Of a stretch of DNA of 10,450 nucleotides, positions 5,960 to 10,450 are shown piece after piece. Location of the stretch: positions 1-10,450 of the forward strand of contig JAGLDM010000139.1 of assembly GCA_023145595.1 (NCBI GenBank). The letters run 5' to 3'. This DNA is from Flavobacteriaceae bacterium (GTDB lineage: Bacteria; Bacteroidota; Bacteroidia; Flavobacteriales; Flavobacteriaceae). Position 1 is the stretch's first letter. Every line of letters begins with the position of its first letter. The notes beneath the pieces are model-generated. The model ran no database searches and was not told where the DNA came from. It saw only the letters and a program-made list of their open reading frames with translations. A program made the position numbers and the translations under genes.

Positions 5960-6122
5960 TCGTACAGGGTTTTAAATTTCTTCGATTTTCTTCATTTCGG
6001 TCTTTAAAATCGAAGAGGTTTAAAATGAGTCCTATCGGCAGCGTCACATCCTACTTTTAGTATCATGAATATCCAAAAGGATTCTATCTCCAATTTTGAA
6101 GTGGAGATGTCCATTTTTTTTC
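5960..6122 (+). ncRNA. Candidate structured small RNA or toxin-operon 3' UTR
   Basis: TTTG (5928-5931), 17 bp, and TATTTTTA (5949-5956) form a weak promoter-like pair. Downstream, 5970-5989 and 6006-6025 make a 20-bp stem (18 Watson-Crick pairs and two G-U) with a 16-nt loop. After a 41-nt linker a small hairpin (6067-6084) competes with the base of the final terminator stem, which is followed by eight T. The layout resembles an independent small RNA of about 160 nt, but read-through from the toxin gene ending at the same terminator is equally possible. Confidence 0.3.
6079..6121 (+). terminator. Rho-independent terminator, plus strand
   Basis: ATCTCCA (6086-6092) pairs perfectly with TGGAGAT (6102-6108) around a 9-nt loop. 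The stem extends by GGA (6079-6081) with TCC (6110-6112) across a small internal loop and is followed by eight T (6114-6121). It would end toxin-antitoxin read-through or the candidate small RNA. Confidence 0.7.
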
Positions 6123-6227
6123 TAACGTTTGTTGTTCTTTTTGTCATGTTTTCTGTTTGAATAAAATTAATAATTATTTCTATTCAGACAGAGTTGAGTT
6201 TACAGTCTAGCAATATTATTGCTGTTT

Positions 6228-6830
6228 TTACTGCTTTGGCATTGTTACCACCCAAACACCTCTTAATTCATCAGCACTATATCCAATAGCCAAATCATCA
6301 GGGTATAGTTCTTTAATTTTAGACATGGTTTTTGGTTGAATTTCTGAAGTTGGATTTCCGTGACATTGCAAACACTTTTTGTTGATGGTGATAGGGTAGT
6401 ATCCAACTATTTTATTATCGATCTCCTGAATTTGTGGTGTGATTTTATCACCGTGAACTAATTGGTTTTTTGCATTTTCAATATATGCCAACTCGTTTAC
6501 ATTTGCTTTGTTATTTGGATTTCTATATTTGTCTGAAACTCTTTTGATAGTAAAATTCATTTTACTTGCAACACTGTTTGTTAAATCTGTTGCGTTTTCA
6601 TTACAAAAGGAAAGAGCTCCTTCTGTACCATTAGCCTTAATTGCGTTCATCAGACCTTTTCCTAAAACGGCCTTGGTTTTTAAAGCGTACTCCATCCCTT
6701 TTTCTTTTGGAGAAGGGGTGGTTTTTTCAATATTTGATTTGTTATTTTGTTTCTGTTCTGGTTTCGAATTGGTGCATGAAACAGCCATAATTAAGGCTAA
6801 AGCGAGTGTCGATTTAATAAGTAATTTCAT
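6228..6830 (-). CDS. DUF3365 (Tll0287-like) mono-heme c lipoprotein
   Basis: This 200-aa protein has a lipoprotein signal peptide ending AVSC (Cys19) and then a low-complexity Lys/Asn/Glu linker to about residue 40. The rest matches the DUF3365/Tll0287-like domain: an N-terminal helical part (GKGLMNAIKANGTEGALSFCN), then the RVSDKYRNPNN segment, then a single heme c attachment site C153-L-Q-C156-H157, ending GYSADELRGVWVVTMPKQ. The domain is known as a heme-binding, PAS-like sensor or redox unit in the periplasm; here it would be a membrane-anchored mono-heme protein facing the periplasm. TNSKPEQK after the lipobox lacks the acidic surface-export tag seen in the lipoprotein at 3361. It starts 16 nt after the M20 peptidase stop, so it is probably the second gene of that operon. 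Its role is not established. Confidence 0.85.
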   Translation of the reverse strand: MKLLIKSTLALALIMAVSCTNSKPEQKQNNKSNIEKTTPSPKEKGMEYALKTKAVLGKGLMNAIKANGTEGALSFCNENATDLTNSVASKMNFTIKRVSDKYRNPNNKANVNELAYIENAKNQLVHGDKITPQIQEIDNKIVGYYPITINKKCLQCHGNPTSEIQPKTMSKIKELYPDDLAIGYSADELRGVWVVTMPKQ

Positions 6831-6846
6831 CAGTTTGTATTTTAGG

Positions 6847-8235
6847 TTAAGAATTCATTTCTGTAAAATATTTATAAAATAAAGGAATGGTCTCAATCCC
6901 TTTTAAGTAATTAAAAATTCCGAAGTGTTCGTTGGGTGAATGAATAGCGTCGCTATCTAATCCGAAGCCCATTAAAATGGTTTTACTTTTTAGTTCTTCT
7001 TCAAAAAGTGCTACAATAGGGATAGAGCCTCCACTTCTCTGCGGAATTGCCTGCACACCAAAAGTTTCAGTATAGGCTTTGTTGGCGGCTTTGTACCCAA
7101 TATTATCAGTAGGGGTAACATACCCTTGTCCGCCATGATGCGGAGTCACTTTTACGGTTACTGATTTTGGAGCAATACTTTTAAAGTGTTTGGTAAATAA
7201 TTCCGTAATTTCTTCCCAATCTTGATTAGGGACTAAACGCATCGAAATTTTAGCATACGCTTTTGAGGCAATGACTGTTTTTGCACCTTCACCAGTATAA
7301 CCACCCCAAATTCCGTTGACATCTAATGTTGGGCGAATCGAATTTCGTTCGTTGGTTGTATAGCCTTTTTCGCCATACACTTCAGCAATATCCAAAGCAT
7401 TTTGATAGTCGTTTAAAGAAAAGGGTGCTTTTGCCATTTCGGCACGTTCATCCAAAGATAATTCTTCTACTCGGTCATAAAATCCGGGAATGGTAATGTG
7501 ATTGTTTTCATCATGTAAAGAAGCAATCATTTTGGTTAATATGTTGATAGGGTTTGCAACGGCTCCACCATATAGCCCAGAATGTAAATCGCGATTAGGA
7601 CCTGTAACTACTACTTCAACATAAGAGAGTCCACGCAAACCTGTTGTGATTGATGGCTGCGTATTGCTAATCATTCCTGTATCAGAAATAAGAATCACAT
7701 CATTGGATAATTTTTTCTGATTCCTTTTAACAAACCAAACTAAACTATTAGAACCGACTTCCTCTTCGCCTTCAATCATGAATTTCACATTGCAGGGTAG
7801 TTGGTCGGTTTTTGTCATTAACTCCAACGCTTTTACATGCATGTACATTTGCCCCTTATCATCACAGGCTCCGCGTGCAAAAATTGCTCCTTCTGGATGG
7901 ATATCCGTTTTTTTTATAATGGGTTCAAAAGGAGGGGAGTCCCATAAATCAATAGGGTCTGCTGGTTGCACGTCATAATGCCCGTAAACCAGAATTGTTG
8001 GTAAATTTGAATCTGTAATTTTTTCTCCATATACAATTGGATACCCAGGAGTTTCACAAATTTCAACCATATCACAACCTGCTTTTTCAAGGGCTATTTT
8101 TACAGCATCTGCAGTTTTTAAGATGTCATTTTTGTAGGCAGTATCCGCACTAATAGACGGAATTTTCAGTAATTCGATTAATTCGGAAATGAATCGATCT
8201 TTATGATCATTTATATATTGTTTTGTTTTCGGCAT
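6847..8235 (-). CDS. M20-family metallopeptidase (dipeptidase)
   Basis: This 462-aa protein is a di-zinc aminoacyl/dipeptide hydrolase of the M20 (carnosine dipeptidase/CNDP-like) group. Metal and catalytic residues are all visible: His86 with Asp88 in GHYDVQP, Asp125 in RGACDDKG, Glu158/Glu159 in EGEEEVGS (base and ligand), Asp185 in ISDTG and His437 in SPNEHF. The lid/dimerisation domain sits between about residues 195 and 380, with the GLRGLSYVEV and LHSGLYGGAVANP segments. There is no signal peptide, so it is cytoplasmic. It is preceded by a good promoter (8256-8287) and followed after 16 nt by the heme lipoprotein gene. The peptide transporters at the left end would feed such an enzyme, but they are not linked to it in one operon. 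The exact substrate is not deducible. Confidence 0.93.
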   Translation of the reverse strand: MPKTKQYINDHKDRFISELIELLKIPSISADTAYKNDILKTADAVKIALEKAGCDMVEICETPGYPIVYGEKITDSNLPTILVYGHYDVQPADPIDLWDSPPFEPIIKKTDIHPEGAIFARGACDDKGQMYMHVKALELMTKTDQLPCNVKFMIEGEEEVGSNSLVWFVKRNQKKLSNDVILISDTGMISNTQPSITTGLRGLSYVEVVVTGPNRDLHSGLYGGAVANPINILTKMIASLHDENNHITIPGFYDRVEELSLDERAEMAKAPFSLNDYQNALDIAEVYGEKGYTTNERNSIRPTLDVNGIWGGYTGEGAKTVIASKAYAKISMRLVPNQDWEEITELFTKHFKSIAPKSVTVKVTPHHGGQGYVTPTDNIGYKAANKAYTETFGVQAIPQRSGGSIPIVALFEEELKSKTILMGFGLDSDAIHSPNEHFGIFNYLKGIETIPLFYKYFTEMNS

Positions 8236-8255
8236 TATCGATGAGTTTGTTGTTT

Positions 8256-8287
8256 CAAAATTACAATAATTTTAATGATAAAGTCAA
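8256..8287 (-). promoter_or_regulatory. Promoter of the M20 peptidase / DUF3365 operon
   Basis: On the minus strand TTG (8287-8285) is followed, 21 bp later, by TAATTTTG (8263-8256), an exact TAnnTTTG. The spacing lies in the 17-23 bp range reported for flavobacterial promoters. Transcription would begin near 8249, about 14 nt before the ATG at 8235. Confidence 0.6.
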
Positions 8288-8356
8288 TGTAGAATGGATG
8301 CCTTAAATAGTAAGGAGATTAAATGAAGAAGCGTTTTTTTGAATTACAAGTTCAAT

Positions 8357-8701
8357 TTACGAGGGCTTCCTATGTGTTTTTATATTGATGATTACGAGGA
8401 TAATAAAACCGATCTTAAATAAAATCCCAGATATAATTAAAAAAGTTGAATTAAAAATAGACTCATGCGTTTTCGCATAGTTTCCAGTTGCAAACAAGAG
8501 TATTCCTGCTAAAAGTAAAAGAAGTTCATAACTAGGTTTATATTCGCCATTCCAAGTTTTTAGGATTATGTAGCATATTTTAAGTAGCACTCCGATAATT
8601 ATTAATAAAACCGGTTCAAAACTTAAATCAGCAAAATATTTTAAAAGAATACCTATGGTTAAGAGTGCTATTCCTATAAATAGTATCCATTTTGATTTCA
8701 T
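8357..8701 (-). CDS. Four-helix membrane protein with internally duplicated halves
   Basis: This 114-aa protein of unknown function is mostly hydrophobic, with four predicted membrane segments (about residues 4-22, 27-47, 58-74, 85-107) and a basic tail (KTHRKPS). The two halves look like a tandem duplication: a G-I-x-L-L-x-x-x-G helix, a short polar loop with Phe, then LII-x-G-x-L-x-KI-x-x-IIL (LIIIGVLLKICYIIL in the first half, LIISGILFKIGFIIL in the second). The start ATG at 8701 lies 22 nt after a consensus -7 element. Neighbours do not suggest a role: the M20 operon is downstream and the decayed dehydrogenase pair upstream. Both ends of the frame look intact and codon use resembles neighbouring genes, so it is probably a real gene. 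I do not recognise the family. Confidence 0.75.
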   Translation of the reverse strand: MKSKWILFIGIALLTIGILLKYFADLSFEPVLLIIIGVLLKICYIILKTWNGEYKPSYELLLLLAGILLFATGNYAKTHESIFNSTFLIISGILFKIGFIILVIINIKTHRKPS

Positions 8702-8723
8702 ATTTAGAATATTTATGATGTGT

Positions 8724-8731
8724 CAAAAATA
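8724..8731 (-). promoter_or_regulatory. -7 promoter element of the four-helix membrane protein gene
   Basis: The minus strand reads TATTTTTG, an exact TAnnTTTG match, 22 nt before the ATG at 8701. No -33 TTTG is seen; instead the palindrome at 8755-8771 occupies the region just upstream, as for a regulator-dependent promoter. Confidence 0.45.
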
Positions 8732-8754
8732 GAGCGTATGTTAAGAAACTAATA

Positions 8755-8771
8755 TGATATTGGTCATATCA
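8755..8771. promoter_or_regulatory. 17-bp inverted repeat, possible operator or plus-strand terminator
   Basis: TGATAT-TGGTC-ATATCA is a perfect 6-bp-arm palindrome centred at about -46 relative to the start predicted from the -7 element at 8724-8731. On the plus strand it is followed by CC and seven T, which resembles a terminator, but no plus-strand gene precedes it. Confidence 0.3.
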
Positions 8772-8895
8772 CCTTTTTTTAGATTCTTTTATAGCATGAT
8801 CACAGGCTCTTGCAGCCCAACCACCACTCATTCCAGAGCCAATTACAATGGCGTCATAGGTGTTTTTTCGTGCTTTCTATATTGAAATTAGGCAT
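8769..8895 (-). pseudogene. N-terminal stub of a GMC-family FAD oxidoreductase, frameshifted and truncated
   Basis: An ATG at 8895 overlaps the end of the upstream subunit-3 gene (ATGCCTAA) and opens MPNFNIESTKK, which runs into a stop. Shifting frame at the six-base A run (8863-8868) gives NTYDAIVIGSGMSGGWAARA, the unmistakable FAD-binding Rossmann start of GMC oxidoreductases (GxGxxG). Losing one base of the run would fuse the two parts. After about 30 codons the similarity ends and a stop follows at 8769-8771, so some 500 codons that the family normally has are missing. In Bacteroidota a gluconate-2-dehydrogenase subunit 3-like gene is commonly followed directly by such a GMC gene, which is the order here. 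This is a deletion remnant, not a functional enzyme. Confidence 0.8.
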
Positions 8896-9445
8896 TTATA
8901 TTAACTTTTTCGTTAGGATTAATTGATTTACAAGGCTCATAAGAAAATGCACCAGGGACTAATTTATAAGGCATTTGCTCTGTTAAAATATATTCTGAAT
9001 TCATATAACCTTTGATTGCAATTTGTTTAGTAGAGTCTATAAACTCAAGAATATCTTCGTTTGTGCTTTTATCTTCAAACAGGCTTTTTAAAGAAGTTAA
9101 CCTTTCATCGGGACTTAATTCGCCGAATTTTTTATCAGTTAAATTAAAAATAGCCTGATTAAATAATCTTAATCCATTTATAAAAGTGTTTTGATCTTCT
9201 TCTTTAGTGCAATCATTAATTATCACCCAAATAAAATTATGAACATTTAAAGCAACACCACCTGGAATTTCTCCTTCAGGAAGGATGGTATCCACAATCT
9301 GCTTTAAAAGATATCCTTCTGTAATGTTGATATTCAGATTTTTTAAGGCAATGGATGCTGCTGGTTCAGAATAATTACAGGACGGGAAAAGGATAATTCC
9401 TCCAGCAATTAAACCTATGTTTTTAAGAGCACTCCTTCTTTTTAT
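8888..9445 (-). pseudogene. Gluconate 2-dehydrogenase subunit 3-like gene that has lost its start codon
   Basis: The open frame encodes a subunit-3-type protein: DTILPEGEIPGGVALNVHNFIW, INDCTKEEDQNTF, and a C-terminal GYMNSEY-x(11)-LVPG-x-YEPC region. In the family this small exported subunit partners a GMC flavoprotein dehydrogenase in the periplasm. The frame continues upstream of the first usable start (GTG 9295) into KRRSALKNIGLIAGGIILFPSC, a twin-arginine/lipoprotein-type signal peptide, so the natural start should be just before KRR. That codon is ATA (9443-9445) where ATG is expected, an in-frame TAA lies a few codons further up, and no minus-strand ATG occurs in 9421-9500. Starting at GTG 9295 would give 135 aa with no export signal. 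Its partner gene is also destroyed, which supports decay. Translation from ATA, or a sequencing error, would rescue it. Confidence 0.65.
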
Positions 9446-9579
9446 AAGAAAATGGGTTTATTTTCAACGTCTTTATATTAAAACGAATATGTGTAAAAGT
9501 ACAGGTCTTTAAATTAATAATTGATAAAACAGCGATAAAAGGAGGTGTGTTTCTGTCTCAAAAATTATAAAAGTTCTTC

Positions 9580-9609
9580 TTTGTGATTTACAAGTATTGT
9601 GTATATTTG
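9580..9609 (+). promoter_or_regulatory. Promoter of tRNA-Leu
   Basis: TTTG (9580-9583), 18 bp, TATATTTG (9602-9609): both boxes match the Bacteroidota consensus exactly. The mature tRNA begins 12 nt after the -7 box, so the 5' leader is only a few nucleotides. Confidence 0.75.
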
Positions 9610-9620
9610 CATCGCACTTT

Positions 9621-9702
9621 GCGGGCGTGGTGGAATTGGTAGACACGCTAGACTTAGGATCTAGTGCCGCAAGGTGTGAGAGTTCGAGTCTCTCCGCCCG
9701 CA
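9621..9702 (+). tRNA. tRNA-Leu, anticodon UAG
   Basis: An 82-nt class II tRNA. Acceptor arms GCGGGCG (9621-9627) and CGCCCGC (9695-9701) pair perfectly, with discriminator A at 9702. The D-arm sequence GGAATTGGTAGAC is typical of leucine tRNAs. The anticodon loop CTTAGGA carries TAG. A long variable arm follows, and the T-arm is GAGAG-TTCGAGT-CTCTC. CCA is not encoded (CAA follows the discriminator). It has its own promoter and a strong terminator and is a single-gene unit. Confidence 0.97.
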
Positions 9703-9708
9703 CAAACT

Positions 9709-9740
9709 AAAAACTCTTCGAAAATCGAAGAGTTTTTTTT
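9709..9740 (+). terminator. Rho-independent terminator of tRNA-Leu
   Basis: AAACTCTTCGA (9711-9721) pairs perfectly with TCGAAGAGTTT (9725-9735) around a 3-nt loop and runs into eight T (9733-9740). The stem can extend by two further A-T pairs. Confidence 0.9.
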
Positions 9741-9885
9741 GTTTATGGTGTTTGGTTGTAGTTTGAGAAAGATGAGAAGTTTTGGCTCACCTTTACCAGC
9801 TCTTAAATCCGTTATAATTACAGTCCTAGGTTGAGTTTAATCGAATCTTTAACGTAAAAACAGTAATTCATGCGTTTTAGATAAA

Positions 9886-10260
9886 TTAAACAACTTTCAT
9901 TTGTCGTAATAAAGTATCTATACTGTCGGCAGCATCAAAACAAGAACTCACTTTAGAAACGTCGGTACAGTAGCGTGAATCAATTTTGAATTTTTTGCAG
10001 TTGATAACATTTAAATCAATATTCCTGAATTTTCCATCAAGTTCAATGCATCTATTAAGTAAACCTTCAATAGTTTCATTGTCGTGAGTTTCAAATCCAG
10101 AGAGTTTAATGTAGCCCTTTAAGTATGCTTCAATAGCATACTGAGAGTTTTTACAAACAGAATAACTAACCACGTCTTCTTCGGGTTTGAATAATTCGTT
10201 ATTAGCTAATTGCAATTTTTCTTTTGCTCTTTCGAAATGAGTTTTTTGTTTTTTATCCAT
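9886..10260 (-). CDS. HEPN-domain protein
   Basis: This 124-aa, probably all-helical cytoplasmic protein resembles HEPN domains: an N-terminal FERAKEKLQLANNELF helix, then VVSYSVCKNSQYAIEAYLKGYIKLSG (about 30-55), which matches the family's second helix (the position of the usual QQAxEKxxKAxL pattern), then a long helix with GLLNRCIELDGKF and a final helix. HEPN proteins are RNases or toxin partners of nucleotidyltransferases, or substrate-binding helpers. The catalytic R-x(4-6)-H motif of HEPN RNases is not present here, so it may be a non-catalytic member. It is separated from the minus-strand gene upstream by a strong terminator, so it has its own (unseen) promoter and is not obviously paired with a nucleotidyltransferase gene. 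Confidence 0.7.
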   Translation of the reverse strand: MDKKQKTHFERAKEKLQLANNELFKPEEDVVSYSVCKNSQYAIEAYLKGYIKLSGFETHDNETIEGLLNRCIELDGKFRNIDLNVINCKKFKIDSRYCTDVSKVSSCFDAADSIDTLLRQMKVV

Positions 10261-10272
10261 GATTTCTAAATT

Positions 10273-10338
10273 AAAAAAGGTTGCTTGAAAAGGTTTGAAT
10301 ATCTAATAGGACGATACTCATAATCTTCAAACAACCTT
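10273..10338 (-). terminator. Large terminator hairpin, minus strand, with a competing fold
   Basis: In the minus-strand transcript AAGGTTGTTTGAA (10338-10326) pairs with TTCAAGCAACCTT (10289-10277) through 13 positions with one G-U. Six T follow (10278-10273). It begins 15 nt after the stop codon of the partial gene at 10353, so it is that gene's terminator. The loop also holds a second partial complement, TTCAAACCTT, which can pair with the same left arm instead. Confidence 0.7.
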
Positions 10339-10352
10339 AATTGTTATTATAT

Positions 10353-10450
10353 TTATAGATCTCTAAATAATTCTAGGCGTTCCCATTTTACTTCAACTTG
10401 TTCTTGGGCTTGCTCTAATAACTCTTTACCAAGTTCCTTGTTTTCTTTTA
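10353..10450 (-). CDS. C-terminal end of an unidentified gene (cut by window edge)
   Basis: Thirty-one codons run in from the window edge to a TAA at 10353-10355. They encode a highly charged helix-forming tail (KENKELGKELLEQAQEQV then KWERLELFRDL) suggestive of coiled coil. The frame ends 15 nt before a strong terminator in the correct direction, which supports a genuine gene end. Too little is visible to name a family; pairing with the HEPN gene downstream is only positional. Confidence 0.55.
   Translation of the reverse strand, partial: KENKELGKELLEQAQEQVEVKWERLELFRDL

Larger units (their letters stand above)
5882..6227 (+). other. Gene-free convergent spacer with repeats, hairpins and a terminator
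   Basis: The stretch separates the toxin gene (plus) from the DUF3365 gene (minus). It contains the inverted copy of the toxin-antitoxin flank repeat (5895-5904), a 20-bp-arm hairpin (5970-6025), a small hairpin (6067-6084), a rho-independent terminator (6079-6121, plus strand) and a short palindrome AGCAAT-ATT-ATTGCT (6209-6223) just past the DUF3365 stop. Reading frames in it are all short and broken; I see no protein remnant I can name. Confidence 0.6.

Noticed and set aside
6006..6017. The 12-mer AAAATCGAAGAG shared with the tRNA-Leu terminator (9721-9732)
   Set aside because: Shared 12-mers are expected by chance in an AT-rich 10-kb window, and each copy is explained by its own hairpin.
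9509..9703. A 64-codon minus-strand reading frame (MRAERLELSHLAALDPKSS...)
   Set aside because: It is antisense to tRNA-Leu; this peptide is a well-known artefact of translating leucine tRNA genes backwards.

Overview
The window reads as a low-GC chromosome segment of a member of the Bacteroidota, most likely a (marine) Flavobacteriaceae. Support comes from TAnnTTTG-type -7 promoter elements in front of several genes, a lipoprotein whose lipobox Cys is followed by Ser-Lys-Asp-Asp-Asp (the Bacteroidota surface-export signature), a class II HMG-CoA reductase (mevalonate pathway), little Shine-Dalgarno signal, and the protein families present. I cannot name the species.

Layout. (a) 1-1765, minus: two tandem POT/PTR2 proton-dependent peptide transporters; the second is cut by the window edge. 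(b) 1875-3173, plus: class II HMG-CoA reductase, divergent from the transporters across a short promoter region. (c) 3174-5881, plus: an accessory block of short transcription units with long, structured, repeat-bearing spacers. It holds a surface lipoprotein with a formylglycine-generating-enzyme/C-type-lectin-like domain, a GNAT acetyltransferase and a ParD/ParE-type toxin-antitoxin pair with an operator-like palindrome. (d) 5882-6227: a gene-free stretch with a 20-bp-arm hairpin and a rho-independent terminator, possibly a small RNA. (e) 6228-8235, minus: an M20 metallopeptidase followed after 16 nt by a mono-heme DUF3365 lipoprotein. (f) 8357-8701, minus: a four-helix membrane protein with internal duplication. 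(g) 8769-9445, minus: a decayed pair, a gluconate-2-dehydrogenase subunit 3-like gene without a start codon and a frameshifted stub of its GMC oxidoreductase partner. (h) 9580-9740, plus: tRNA-Leu(UAG) with promoter and terminator. (i) 9886-10450, minus: a HEPN-domain protein and the C-terminal end of an unidentified gene, separated by a large terminator hairpin.

The most interesting observation is the lipoprotein at 3361-4473. Its C-terminal segment looks like the variable region of a diversity-generating retroelement (DGR) target. It lacks the catalytic cysteines of a true FGE, nearly every residue that is Asn in related proteins is replaced by a codon reachable from AAY by changing only adenines, and the segment ends in a GC-rich hairpin. 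No reverse transcriptase or template repeat lies in this window, so any such system would act in trans or lie outside it. The gene is also bounded by an imperfect 26-bp direct repeat whose differences are all transitions. Together with the repeat-flanked toxin-antitoxin cassette this suggests a cassette-like accessory region inserted downstream of a core metabolic gene.
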